Source: Sepioteuthis lessoniana
Lineage: Eukaryota; Mollusca; Cephalopoda; Myopsida; Loliginidae
Direction: 5' to 3'
Assembly (NCBI GenBank): GCA_963585895.1
Contig: CAUZXS010005826.1
Location: 186,001 to 250,000 of the forward strand
Length of the DNA: 64,000 bases
Shown: one piece after another, positions 1-10,260 of the stretch
Layout: each line of letters opens with the position of its first letter
How positions within the stretch are numbered: the stretch's first letter is position 1
The notes under the pieces: generated by a model
Seen by the model: the letters and a program-made list of their open reading frames with translations, nothing else
Databases searched by the model: none
What the model was told of the DNA's origin: nothing
Translations under genes and position numbers: made by a program

Positions 1-558
1 CAAAATAGATGGAACATTATATCATCTGATTTCTTTTACTATTGCTCTGTCTGGTGCTGGAAATGCTTGAGTTTGACACACACACAATCAATACTCAAAT
101 CTGCCTTATGACAAAATAATGCAGTATGTGGTGCAACATGAACAGGTGGAATCTCCGAGCGGATCAGATAGAATCTGGCTTTCCTGACATATGGTGTAGC
201 AATCTGACCACTTGGCTAACATTGTCAATTTGGTTTGGCTTGAGCCAGTCAAACTATAGCAAATAAAAATCATACTGTATAAGAAAGAAAAACATAAAAT
301 TAAAGAAAAGGTTTATATACAAAAGGAGAGGTGAGAGGAGTTAATCACAAAGCCATTTTTCTGGGGCATTTCTTTTTTTGGTAGACAGATCTGGAGTGGG
401 AGAAATCAATAGCTTTACAATACTTTTAACATCACTTGATCAAAAATTCAAATGTTTAAAAATTTTAGCAGTAGCCTGACAAGATTGTAAAGCACAAATA
501 GAAAACCAGGTGTTTTGCAGTGGTTTCCACTGTCACTGGTGAGACAGTCACCTTCATG

Positions 559-596
<38 letters not shown>

Positions 597-1029
597 TGAG
601 GGGCTTGCCTTCCAAAGAAGACTGATGAAAGATGGCTCACTTAAAATATTGTAATAAGAGACTTTGGTTACAAGAGAGAGAGAGAAGGCACTTCCATCAC
701 TAGGGCAAGAGAGACACTAAGTTCAGTAAGGCAAGAGAGACACTTTAATCAGTTGTGTAATAGCAACTTTTGCAATTATATAAAATAACTGGAGTGATTT
801 CTACAGTTGAGTATCTATAATTATATTAGATATGAATAACTTATCAAAAACTAAGTCTGATAGACTTTCCTCTTTTACAAAAACTCAGTTCAGGCTAAAC
901 CATATGTTTTAATTGTTTAGAAATAAGGCTGGAAAACTGCTCAAGATCAGATGATTATTTTTTTTTCAGAAGTAATTATATGAAAGAATGAAGACCACAC
1001 AAACAAACAGAAAAAGATTCACCCAAGAA
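1..1029. other. AT-rich non-coding DNA
   Basis: No open frame, splice-like exon or recognisable repeat copy was seen on either strand, apart from the long A-run inside it. It ends where S-family-like sequence begins. Confidence 0.5.
559..594. repeat. A-run of 36
   Basis: An uninterrupted homopolymer follows CCTTCATG. No SINE or LINE tail was recognised just upstream, so its origin is unclear. It is one of many long A-runs on this strand. Confidence 0.95.
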
Positions 1030-1107
1030 CACCTCACGTATTTACCCAACCCCTCTACTATATACAGGATATGAGATATATACCTATCACTCCAGCTTAC
1101 AGGTCAT

Positions 1108-1265
1108 GAGATCTTATTACAACCAACAATTGCAGGCTCATTTTACATAGGTCCTTCCTCAGTAACCTATAGGTAACTCATTAATTCATTGAAATGTATG
1201 TGGGTATGCAAAAGGTCTGAGAAGCAATAAGAGAGCATAGGATTAATGTTAATGCCTAAGACCAT
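1108..1265. repeat. Diverged direct repeat, copy 1
   Basis: The segment shares landmarks in the same order with 1566-1735: GTCATGA, CAATTGC, CCTTCCTCAG or TCTTTCCTCAG followed by AACCTA, and AATGCC(T/G)AAGAC. Just upstream, TACCCAACCCCTCT resembles the reverse complement of the S-family tail, so both copies probably belong to S-related minus-strand elements. Confidence 0.5.
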
Positions 1266-1565
1266 TTTTTTTTTAAATATCTCACAAATGCCAAGACCTA
1301 AACCTAAGAAATGTTCAAAGAAGGTTGTCAAAAAAACAACTTTAGGGTGCTAAGTTATGATGTTGAAAACTGGGAGCTGATGAAAAAATTCGTCAGTTTA
1401 GAGAAAAGTTGTCAACAATGGTTGAACATTTCAAGTACAGAGACTCAGTTACTCCATCTTGAAATGAGCATTTTGGAAATAGAACTTCTTGGTCACATTC
1501 TTTTCAACTGGAACTTATTTGTAACATTTAAAGTAAGATTTTCATCCAAAGCCAGACTTGCAAGT

Positions 1566-1735
1566 CATGACAGCAAACAATTGCTAATACAGATCTTTCC
1601 TCAGCAACCTACAAGTAATTCTTATCAATCCAATGAAAAAGTAGATATGGCTTCTTCAACCTGATGCAGACCTAAGATGGTGCACAGGGCAAATGTCAAT
1701 GCCGAAGACAGTTCTTTTGATTATCACATATACAG
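1566..1735. repeat. Diverged direct repeat, copy 2
   Basis: This is the second copy of the segment at 1108-1265 and lies next to a minus-strand S-family copy. The 117-residue open frame spanning 1311-1664 runs into it, has no recognisable domain, and is not taken as a gene. The 300 bases between the two copies hold nothing else that could be recognised. Confidence 0.5.
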
Positions 1736-1759
1736 CAGATCTTGCAAAGGTGAAGTTTG

Positions 1760-2037
1760 TATTAACACAACTCCTCCGCTATGAGCAGAATGTCACAAAG
1801 TCAATTTTTAAGCAGAATAATGCTGGTTTTAAATTCAGAGATTTCCTTCTGGACTAGTTGCCATACCAACGCTAGAGAACAGTCTATACTACAATTTACC
1901 AATAGATGAGAGAGAACAAAGGTCATTAATGCAAATTGAAATGCAAACAGCATCACTCAGGATTTGGGCTCGCATCACAAATTCCTTTTCCTATTACAAT
2001 AACCATTATTCTTAGTGTGCCTCAAGAATAAAGTTGG
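1760..2037 (-). repeat. SINE family S copy, degraded
   Basis: Read on the minus strand, a tRNA-like head near 2037 (TAATGGTTATTGTAATAGG) leads to a degraded B-box near 1970. The shared core around an interrupted CTATGGGTAAAT follows, then the S body equivalent to GGTATGGCAACCAGTCTAGG and the AAAATTGAC stretch. It is well diverged from the copy at 32035-32335. Confidence 0.6.
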
Positions 2038-2143
2038 CCTAAAGAGCTAAACGTATGTCCACAGGCACTCTTTGCAAGATTGAAGAGACAATGTATATGT
2101 GTGCAAGTCATCAGCATATTTAAAGGGTGGGACATATATTAGT

Positions 2144-2154
2144 GAGTGTGTGTG

Positions 2155-2202
<48 letters not shown>
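2144..2202. repeat. Compound microsatellite (TG)n-(TA)n
   Basis: A short TG-rich stretch passes into about 42 bases of alternating TA. Confidence 0.95.
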
Positions 2203-2208
<6 letters not shown>

Positions 2209-2342
2209 ATGCAGAATATTTAACTCATTAAGTATAGAAAAATTTTCTGAAACTAAAAGAAATGAAAAATTGCCAGCACTTCTATGAAATATAGATAAAA
2301 AATAAAATAAACAAATAATTGCACCTTCAATTCATGACCCTC

Positions 2343-2344
<2 letters not shown>

Positions 2345-2411
<67 letters not shown>

Positions 2412-2412
2412 G
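2345..2412. repeat. Compound microsatellite (AT)n-(AC)n
   Basis: About 45 bases of AT are followed by about 22 bases of AC. On the minus strand this creates a meaningless open frame of alternating Cys-Val and Ile-Tyr. Confidence 0.95.
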
Positions 2413-2767
2413 ATAAAGATAAGAAATAGGTGCAACTTGTTTCTGTTCAAATCAGAATAAACACAGTATCCGGATTTTATCGATTGGTTTTCCACATTGG
2501 GGGGGGGAAGGGTACGAGTAGAGATATGCAAGAACATAGGTTGGGGAAGTGGGATGTCTGGAACAGTTGGCTGACACTTAGGATGGGTGGAGTTGAAAAG
2601 CAGAAAGAAATTTCCAATTTAAGTGAGGACAAATTGAATTCCATACAAAAATTATTAGTAACACTGTCTGGTTGTTGCATAATTCTAAGTGGGGGGGGGG
2701 GGGAAATTATCTTAGTTCAAAACAATAGCTGCATTCTTTTAAACACAAATGAGAGAAAAAGAGAAAT

Positions 2768-2902
2768 AATCACCCATAAATAAGTACACCTCCAACCAAT
2801 TTCTTTATAAAATTTCACTTTCTCATAAAAAAATACAAGGATTTTATTTCTAACGGAATTATGTACCATCAAAACAGACATTAGATATTATTGAAACACT
2901 AA
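2768..2902. repeat. Left copy of a duplicated flank
   Basis: The segment matches 3263-3396 in order, with landmarks AATAATCACCCATAAA, AAGTACA, ACCAATTTCTT, AGGATTTTA and TATTATTGAAACACTAA. The two copies flank the 19-bp minisatellite. Confidence 0.75.
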
Positions 2903-3035
2903 CTAAAAATAATGAAAAAGAAAGCAATAATCCAAGAAAGATAGTGAATAGTTTGAGAAAAAAAAAAAAAGAAAAAAGAAAAAAGAAAAAAAAAAGAAAG
3001 AAAGAAAGAACAAGAGAGAAAAAAGTACGAAAGAA

Positions 3036-3214
3036 TACAACAAAGAGAGAAAAGTACAGCAAAGTGAGAAAAGTACAACAAAGAGAGAAAAGTACAACAA
3101 AGAGAGAAAAGTACAACAAAGAGAGAAAAGTACAACAAAGAGAGAAAAGTACAACAAAGAGAGAAAAGTACAACAAAGAGAGAAAAGTACAACAAAGAGA
3201 GAAAAGTACAACAA
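3036..3214. repeat. 19-bp minisatellite, about 9 copies
   Basis: The unit ACAACAAAGAGAGAAAAGT repeats with almost no variation except in the first units. Because 19 is not a multiple of 3, every frame cycles through all three readings. This gives a Lys-Arg-Glu-rich open frame on the plus strand and Leu-Phe-Ser-Cys frames on the minus strand, and none of them is a gene. An A-rich stretch at 2958-3010 precedes it. Confidence 0.95.
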
Positions 3215-3262
3215 ATACAAGAAATAATGAAAATAATAAGAAATACACTAATATGACAGAGT

Positions 3263-3396
3263 GAAATAATCATCCATAAACAAGTACATCCCCTACCAAT
3301 TTCTTCATAAAATTTTCTTCTGAAGCAAAGATAATAGGATTTTACTTTAATGGAACATTGTACAATCAAAAACAAAGTATTATTGAAACACTAAGC
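3263..3396. repeat. Right copy of a duplicated flank
   Basis: This is the second copy of 2768-2902, offset by about 495 bases, on the far side of the minisatellite. It is diverged by scattered substitutions and small indels. Confidence 0.75.
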
Positions 3397-3485
3397 AGAA
3401 ACATATTACAAGTATATCTAAGCACTTATTTTTGGTTACAAAGTTTTAATACTGTAGTGTTCAGCAGTAAATAATACCTAATAAT

Positions 3486-3540
3486 ATCCATTTTGATTGT
3501 ATAATGCTCCATTATAAATAGAATCCTAGTATTTGGTTTA
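3486..3540. repeat. Inverted third copy of part of the duplicated flank
   Basis: The reverse complement of this stretch (landmarks AGGATTCTATTTATAATGGA and ATTATACAATCAAAA) matches the centre of 3263-3396 (AGGATTTTACTTTAATGGA and ATTGTACAATCAAAA). Together they form an imperfect inverted repeat centred near 3410. Confidence 0.6.
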
Positions 3541-3545
3541 AAAGA

Positions 3546-4030
3546 AAACTTTATTTATAGATGTGTGTCTATGTACGTATGTATACATACACACGATTAC
3601 TCCATCTTCACAGATCATTGCCATGTCTTGATCGTATAGCATCATCTGGATTAACACCTCTTCAACTGTCTCCTCTCAGATGTGTATATACACATATTTA
3701 TAAAAAGATCTGCATGCATGTGCACAGCAGAGAATACTGCAAAAATAACACATTGCTGCAAGATCTTTTAACAATACTGTTAAACTTAAAGAAAGCAATT
3801 TTTCCAATTCAAATTTCAATAATTTTGTAGGTCTCCATTTCTACTCCCCTATACAATTTCTCAGAATTCACTAAAATGCTAATTGTAAATACTTATTTGC
3901 AATTGAAATAAAAATTCTATAAATAGGCTTTGACTAGATGAGTTTAAGTGCTGCTAAAGGCAGCTTTTAAGAAAGTGTAAAGTTTTTTAGTGCATTATCA
4001 TGTTACAGTAAAGTCAAATAGAAAACATTA
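3546..4030. other. AT-rich non-coding DNA
   Basis: Short TATG/CATA-rich patches occur near 3565-3600. An 89-residue open frame at 3561-3830 has no recognisable content. Nothing else was identified. Confidence 0.45.
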
Positions 4031-4139
4031 GTTCCGATCAGATCACCAGATGAGCCTGTTCAGTTCTAAGATGGGTGACCACTTAGTAACAAAAATAATC
4101 TGAGCTGTGTGTATTAGACTAAGCAAAGCTTAGTAAATA
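4031..4139 (+). repeat. 5S rRNA-derived SINE or pseudogene fragment with the B-family tail
   Basis: Bases 4031-4090 resemble the middle and 3' half of 5S rRNA: a CCGATCA...ATCAC stretch, GAGCCTGTTCAGTTCTAAG, and the box-C-like GATGGGTGACC. The expected first third and the final stem are missing. Bases 4119-4139 then match the 3' tail of tRNA-headed family B (TAAGCAAAGCTTAGTAAAT). 5S-headed SINEs (the SINE3 type) are an established class. A plain 5S pseudogene beside a B fragment is the alternative. Confidence 0.6.
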
Positions 4140-5264
4140 CCAATTATTTACTAACCATTAATATCTCTACATGTAATCCAACAGTAAATATTTCACTTTA
4201 CTAATATAGTACCCATCATAAATTAAACTGATATAATTTGTATTAATTTTTAAGGCATACATGGCCCACAGATGATTTTTTAACCAATATTTACACAAAA
4301 TTTTGCCATTTAATTCAAATGCACACACACACTTTGCGTAAGTTTACCTATTAGACATATGAGAGGGGGATCACATTAATTTTGATACATACGGAGCCTC
4401 CTAATCAGCTTATTAGCCGCTTTGCAGATGTCAACCACATCTCACATTTTATCAACCTAGTCTCTTCCCCAGGATATAATGGCCCTTTTATGTCCTAGAG
4501 TTTAAAACTTCTATTTGAAAGGAAAACTGGTGTTGCTGGCATAGTATGGTACATTATCAAGAATTTCAAATACTGTGTCCATTCCCGATTCCTCTAAGTG
4601 ATGAGATAATGCATTTCTTTTCATTTATTTTGTTGGATAGATATATATGTATATATGAGATAGATATAGATATATTTTTTGTATTGCATTTCCTAAAATG
4701 GATTCTACGGTTTCCACAAAATTAAACGTATATTAGATTCACCAGTTTCAAAATGAGTTGATGTTTAGTTACTTTCAATTGAAGACATGGGTCTCATTAG
4801 GGCCCTCTGTAAAATCATTATACATGAATTGTTTTATTTTTGGTAGGAATAATTCTGTAATAGAATTATTCCTATTTAATGACTTATCAAAATTAAATAT
4901 TATACATAAAATGTAGATAAGGGTTCCTCAAATTTTATGAACCACTAACAAAATCAATACAGGTGTGAGAGTTGAATTAAATGAGTTAGAATGAGTTGAA
5001 TAAATAGGAATGATTCGATAAACAAGCAGACCATTTGTTTCTGATCTTGATATCATTAAACTTTTCCATTCATCCACTTAAAAGAAATTCATGAAAGCAA
5101 TCTTTGACATTTTATTTTTAAATGTATATTTAAAGATTAATCATTAACAGCAACAAAAACAAAAAAAAAACTGACAATTTGAGTTTTAACGGCTTTGTCA
5201 AATAGCCAATGACTTTCGTGTAAATCAGGTTTATAAATATTTAGAGCAGGTTGGCTGCTATGAA
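4140..5264. other. AT-rich non-coding DNA
   Basis: No exon or repeat copy was recognised. The stretch holds a perfect 13-bp hairpin at 4844-4874 and a few GATA-like bases near 4635-4675. Confidence 0.45.
4844..4874. other. Perfect 13-bp inverted repeat
   Basis: TAGGAATAATTCT at 4844-4856 is matched by its exact reverse complement at 4862-4874, with a 5-base loop. It stands alone in AT-rich DNA without a T-run or gene beside it, so it is not called a terminator. Confidence 0.8.
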
Positions 5265-5267
5265 AAC

Positions 5268-5460
5268 CTGAGAGAATGTACTGACTAGCAGGTTGCTAGT
5301 GGTGGGGGCTATCGCTCTGTAGATCAACTCCAACCAAGTACAAGACATTGGCTACCAGGTCGCTGATGGTAATAAGAGTGAAGAGCTCCATTACTCTGCA
5401 GACCAACAAGAACAAAGTACTGTAAACTAGTCAATAGAGATCTGACTGCCTGCCAAAATA
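5268..5460. repeat. Diverged tandem duplication of about 80 bp, GC-richer than its surroundings
   Basis: Two successive segments share CTA(G/C)CAGGT(T/C)GCT(A/G), GCTCTGTAGATCAAC versus ACTCTGCAGACCAAC, and AAGTAC near their ends. The family is not recognised. It may be part of an unidentified mobile element, and no coding frame stands out. Confidence 0.5.
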
Positions 5461-5929
5461 CAGCAATTGACTGAAGTTCATGATTGATTGAATCTAGTCA
5501 TTACTATTTACCTATGAACCTTAGGACCTTTCTTGTCATCCACCCCACAAAAATACTCCATCCCCATGCCCCCAGCTTCACTGTATTTGAGAGCAAGAGA
5601 CTTGTGATTACAAGTTCATTCCATAGGCAACACACACTCAAAAGAAAGTAGAAAGGCACAAAAGTATAAGAAATCTTTATCTCTGATTCCTAGCCAATCT
5701 TTCTCCACTTCATTGCATCATGGAAAAATAAATAAATAAAAGGTTGATACTTAGAGCCAATAAAAATTGTTGCTTTAACAAGATAGACTAACCAAACTTA
5801 CTAGGAGCTTTCCAAGAGTAGATAAGCATCACTAAACAACCAACCGGAATTGGACTTTACACTTTTTTAGCCGACACATTTCCATTTTAACCTAAAACCA
5901 AAAGGCTTACATATAAATATTTATAAAGG
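5461..5929. other. AT-rich non-coding DNA
   Basis: No recognisable gene or repeat copy was seen on either strand. Confidence 0.45.
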
Positions 5930-5990
5930 CATGTTTTGTTGAACATGATATCAAAACTATAAAGTGTTCTATCATGTTCAACAAAACATG
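5930..5990. other. Perfect 21-bp inverted repeat (hairpin)
   Basis: The arm at 5930-5950 (CATGTTTTGTTGAACATGAT plus A) is exactly repeated in reverse complement at 5970-5990, with a 19-base spacer. The flanks (TTATAAAGG and TCTTCATAATAA) are weakly complementary. It lies about 40 bases from a family A insertion. It may be the ends of a very small foldback element or a chance or gene-conversion palindrome. Confidence 0.9.
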
Positions 5991-6036
5991 TCTTCATAAT
6001 AATTTGCTGTCAAATTATACAATATATGAATATTTA

Positions 6037-6467
6037 CATTGGTTGGGTTTTATGGCATATCAACCTTTGTAGGTTATTTGATGCCAAATCCATTTTTATG
6101 AAAATAGAATTATTTCAAACAATTCAGTTTAGCATAAGTATGCAGTTTAAATGTAAGCAGTCTAATTGTCAAAAACATTTCTATTTCAAGCTATTCAGTT
6201 TCGTCAAACAATTCAGTTTAGCATAAGTATGCCGTTAGTTCTATATAACCCATAGATAGGGTCCTATCAGGTGCTACCACGCCGGGCCAGAGTGGACCTG
6301 GGAGCAATGGCAAGGAATGGGTGCTCCACATTCCCCCAAAGCCCCAGCATCACTGGAACCTCACCATCAGATTGTTTAGTGTTATACCCAGGACACTTAT
6401 TGGGGTGGGGTTTACCCCTCTGCAGAGGTGCAGTCGGTGTATTTTACAACCCCAGCCAACTGGGCAA
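6037..6467 (-). repeat. SINE family A copy with 9-bp target-site duplication
   Basis: On the plus strand it reads from the tail (TTTTATGGCATATCAACC...) to the head (CCCCAGCCAACTGGGCAA). GAATATTTA occurs at both edges (6028-6036 and 6468-6476). Minus orientation is inferred because its tail equals the 3' tail of the tRNA-headed family D. The body holds the landmarks AGAGTGGACCTGGGAGCAATG and ACCTCACCATCAGATTG. The two short open frames inside are repeat-derived. Confidence 0.85.
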
Positions 6468-6544
6468 GAATATTTAGGTATATACCAAGATTTATTAGAA
6501 CAATATGCAAAAGAAAGAGTAAAGCTATATCCAGAACATGATTG

Positions 6545-6812
6545 AGATTTTATATAACACCTAAAACCAATTGGTTAGCACTAGCTCTTAGCATTACTAG
6601 CAGTTTCACGAATTTCTTAGCAATCATCAAGTACATCACTAAACCTCATTTTTATAAAATGACAAGATTTTTATATGGAGGTGATATAGGAATTTCCAAA
6701 TGAATAATTTTGTAGTATTCGCACTAAATATTCTTAATTTAATCTTTAGAATCTTTCACTCCCACACAAACATCAATATCATGGATCACTGTGACAATAA
6801 GAATCCAACAGA

Positions 6813-6880
<68 letters not shown>

Positions 6881-7179
6881 AACATACATACATCTTCCAA
6901 CATGCAGGTCATTCAATAAATAAGGAGAATTTTATTAAAAAGTTTTCAATTTTTTTTTTTTTCCATAAATATAAAGCTTGCATCATTTGGAATTGGTTTA
7001 TAACAAAAACGTTTAGAGGCTATTTAAAATGTCAAATCCAACAGAGTTCTCAAAGCTTGAACAGACATTCATAAAATTTTTGGAGGCTAAGAAATGTATA
7101 CAATGAGAAATTTACAGAACAATGTATGATTTAAAAATAGAAAAATAACTTCCTTTCTACATTTTGATGCTTACCAGAT
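6545..7179. other. AT-rich non-coding DNA
   Basis: Apart from the TA microsatellite within it, no gene or repeat copy was recognised. Confidence 0.45.
6816..6874. repeat. (TA)n microsatellite
   Basis: About 58 bases of alternating TA, followed by AAATAAAAA. Confidence 0.95.
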
Positions 7180-7181
7180 TT

Positions 7182-7545
7182 GGTTTGGTTGCGTAGGGTT
7201 TGGGTTATGGCATATCAACCATTGTAGGTTATTTAATGCCAAATCCATTTTTATACACAAACAGTTCTATTTCAAACATTTATTTAGTATAAGTACTGTT
7301 TACATGTCAAATAGTAATGTTTGACCCATAGATAGGACCCTATCTGGTACTACCACTCCAGGCCAGAGTGGACCAGGGAGCAATGGAAATAAAGGTGTAC
7401 TCTGCATTCCCCAAAGCTCCTGCATTACTGGAGCCTCACCAGTAGATATTTAGATGCATATCCTGGACACTTGCTGGGGGAGTTTTACCCCTCTGCAGAG
7501 ATACAGTGTGTTTATTCAACAGCCCTAACCAACCGAGTCAGCTGC
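7182..7545 (-). repeat. SINE family A copy
   Basis: Tail, core and body are all present. The internal subrepeat block is short compared with the copies at 17450-18211 and 38574-39288. Possible duplicated flanks are TGCTTAC (left, ending near 7175) and TGCCTAC (right, near 7546), with one mismatch. Confidence 0.85.
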
Positions 7546-8309
7546 CTACTTAAGGATTGACATTCATTGTTCTACTTTTAATATATGGCACACTTTTTTT
7601 ACTTGCTATTTTATTTTAAAATACACACAAACATAAAAAGTAGAACAACATTCAATTTTTAAGTTTCTATTCTGGTAATAGCAAGATATTCAATCATTAA
7701 TACGAAGAATATTAATAGAATGAGTCATTTTTTTTTTTCTATACATACACAAAAAAACAAGATGCGTTCAAAGATCTTAATTCACCCACACAAAGACACA
7801 AGATGTTCTTTTATATATTCATATTGTAACCTTAAGTCAGCCCTGTTTGTTTAAGAATCAAGTCTCATTCACTGAAGGACTGGTTAGACTAACTCAAAAT
7901 TCCCAAGCCTTTGTGCAAGGACAAGGTCTAGTCATGAACCCCTAGAATAACTTGTATCAACACAAGTATGTCAGGTTTTTTGCGTGCATACTAACTCGTG
8001 CCTCTAGCATTCTTTACATAGACCAGAACTGGAACAACTACAAAAAGGAACAATCAAATTCACTGAGTATCTTAACAATAAGGTTTATTGTCTATTTCTT
8101 ATATACAAAGAAAAGAGCTTATTTACAAAATTCTTCTTTGGTAGCACTTAATTTTAGGTCAATTTTCAACCCAACTTATTAGCAGTTAGATTTTCAAAAT
8201 GCTTATTTGATTGTAATGCTCCACATTTGTATACTGACATGCAGCTACCTCTCCCAGATACCAAATTGGCACTGTCACAATAAAAATATAAATAAAACGA
8301 GTTAATATA
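7546..8309. other. AT-rich non-coding DNA
   Basis: No recognisable gene or repeat copy. The 76-residue frame at 7952-8182 looks random. Confidence 0.45.
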
Positions 8310-9060
8310 GAGGTGCTTGTGGTGCTATGGTTATCATAAGAAATAGAAAGTGCAACCAGAGTTCGAATCCTGAGTGAAGCTGTGTGCATTTTATATAGCA
8401 CTAATATCCTTGGGAAAGGTATGAATCAACTATTCTCCCTCTAGCTATGGATAAATAGTAGGGCAGACTAGGCTCTTTAACCTCGTTTGTTTGGGTTTTC
8501 TGACATTAACCTTTGTAGGTTACTTAATGCCAAATCTATTTTTGTACGAATAAAGAGTTCTATTTCAAACAATTCAGTTTAGCATAAGTAAAGTTTGTCA
8601 AAAACATCTCTATTTCAAACTATTCAGTTAAGTCAAACAGTTCTAATTCAAAAAACTCAGTTTAGTATAAGTATAGTTTTTGCTTACACAGTTAATGTCA
8701 AAACAGTTCTTTTTCAAGCAATTCAGGTTAGCATGAGTAGAGTTTAGTTCTATTTGACCCATAGATAGGACCCTATCTGGTACTACCACTCCAAGCCAGA
8801 GTGGACCAAGAAGCAATGGCAATAAATGGGTACTCTGCATTCCTAAAGCTCCAGCATTACTGGAACCTCACCAGTAGATTGTTTACTATCATATCCAGGA
8901 CATTCAAGGGAGTCTTAACCACTCTGCAGAAAAGTAGTCGATGTATTCTACAGCCCCAGCCGAGTGGGCAACTTTAACCCTGGTATGGCAACCAGTCAAG
9001 AAGGAAATCTCTAAACTCCACTTAAAGATTGACCTTGTGTCACATCCAGCTCATGCAGTG
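8310..9060 (+). repeat. SINE family S copy, split by a family A insertion
   Basis: A tRNA-like head starts near 8310: an A-box-like TGGTGCTATGG near 8318 and a B-box GAGTTCGAATCCT near 8359. The core CTATGGATAAATAGTAGGG and GGCTCTTTAACC follow. Family A (8483-8971) interrupts it at 8482. The S body resumes at 8972 with CTTTAACCCTGGTATGGCAA and runs to the tail before a TA microsatellite. Removing the insertion restores a continuous S copy. Confidence 0.85.
8483..8971 (-). repeat. SINE family A copy nested in an S copy, 8-bp duplication
   Basis: CTTTAACC is present at 8475-8482 and again at 8972-8979 but only once in unbroken S copies, so it is the target-site duplication. The copy has several internal subrepeats (TTCAGTTTAGCATAAGTA units) between tail and core. 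Confidence 0.9.
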
Positions 9061-9069
9061 GGTCTTGAG

Positions 9070-9070
9070 A

Positions 9071-9109
<39 letters not shown>

Positions 9110-9118
9110 GTGTGTGTG
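9070..9118. repeat. Compound microsatellite (TA)n-(TG)n
   Basis: About 24 bases of TA are followed by TATG and TG units. The stretch sits at the 3' end of an S copy, where simple-sequence growth is common. Confidence 0.95.
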
Positions 9119-9284
9119 AAGAGTATATTTAGGCAAGTTTTTTTATTATGGCAAGTTTTATTCAAGACAATGGAATACTTATTTTTAATTGTAGTTTTTC
9201 ATGTCTTGTTTTTCTTGTGTTGGAATCCAGGTGGTAAAGAAATTGTCTCATATCTTCTGCCCAAGTTGTATTTTAATGGGATCA

Positions 9285-9569
9285 TCCCAGGTCATACCAT
9301 TTCCATACCCTACACATCCCACATAGAAAACAGAATATCTAGAACAACAGCTAAACCCAAGATATACGTCCATTATGTAGGCGACATTTTCATTGCCACA
9401 CAATCCTATACGAACTCTAGAAAAAAAACTGCACTAAACTTTACTACTGAATTCAAAATTTATAAAAAATACTTTTCCTTGATGTACTTACAGACTCCAA
9501 CAAATCACAACATCTCCATATAAAAAGCCTACCAGCAACAATTCCAAACTTAAATACCACAATGAATGT

Positions 9570-9603
<34 letters not shown>

Positions 9604-10260
9604 ATTCACAGAGCATTTTACATCTCGAAGACAATATTTTACAAAAGAACTTGCCAACATAAAACAAACCCTTGTTAATTTCCCTAATGAACTAGTTGAT
9701 CAACAAATGAAACTATACCTTTATAACATTCAAAAAATAACACTACCAACCATAACACAAACAGAATTAATTTATATTAGACATCAAATGCACTATAATT
9801 ACAAGTTAGATAAACAAGCAATAACCAACATTACACAAAGACATTAAACCTATTGGGGGAGGGGGGAGAAATTTATCTACTACACTAAATTTAAAATGTC
9901 AAACAGTTATAAATATGACCAACTCTGCTAAAATACTCCTAAACCAAACTAATGTAGTTTATAAATTTATGTCTACTTTGAGAGCGCCCCCACCCAAAAT
10001 AATATCTACAATTGTTATACAACAACACCAAGTTGCCTCACTTATCACCTTTCTGAAAACCGCACCATCAAACATTTAATTTAAAACAATAGCACTGACC
10101 AACTGACATCTTCCAATGGAAGGGAGATTCTCACAGATAATTATATATAGAAATAATAAAACGATTACGAATTCTAGAAGTAATATGCATGAAAAATAAA
10201 AAAACTAATAGCATTTGACACGGGTACCAACATACTGAACATTTCTAATAACTGAAATTA
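9285..10260 (+). pseudogene. Penelope-like element relic (end of reverse transcriptase, linker, GIY-YIG nuclease)
   Basis: The reading begins near the palm motif of a reverse transcriptase: YVGDIFIATQ, where YVDD is usual, so an essential acidic residue is Gly here. A KKYFSLM stretch follows, then in another frame YKKPTSNNSKLKYHNEC, the connector typical of Penelope-type enzymes. After an A-run (9569-9600) the frame returns with a 90-residue Lys/Asn-rich linker (about 9600-9846). Decayed GIY-YIG sequence follows, with NVVYKF near 9951 and several stops and frameshifts. The reverse transcriptase copies the element's RNA and the nuclease nicks target DNA in intact members. This copy is truncated at its 5' side and cannot be functional. 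Confidence 0.75.
9569..9600. repeat. A-run inside the Penelope relic
   Basis: About 32 A residues interrupt the relic between the KYHNEC connector and the linker, at a place where related elements would encode basic residues. It looks like slippage growth inside former coding DNA and not a tail. Confidence 0.85.

Noticed and set aside
1311..1664. 117-residue plus-strand frame
   Set aside because: It has no recognisable domain and runs into a diverged repeat, and its length is plausible by chance.
3036..3214. Direct repeats that could suggest a CRISPR array
   Set aside because: The units are contiguous without unique spacers, and the genome is clearly that of a eukaryote.
2859..3375. Minus-strand frames rich in Leu-Phe-Ser-Cys and the plus-strand Lys-Arg-Glu frame
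   Set aside because: These are products of the 19-bp minisatellite, which is open in every frame.
4031..4090. Intact 5S rRNA gene
   Set aside because: The first third of the gene and the terminal pairing are missing and the internal promoter is incomplete.
6271..6545. Recurring short frames of the type MLPxxxRVDLGxMAxxG, also at 18034, 39096, 46048, 51701 and 61025
   Set aside because: They lie in the body of family A copies, differ in frame integrity between copies, and often run past the repeat edge. They are shared because the DNA is a repeat. No codon-level conservation was seen.
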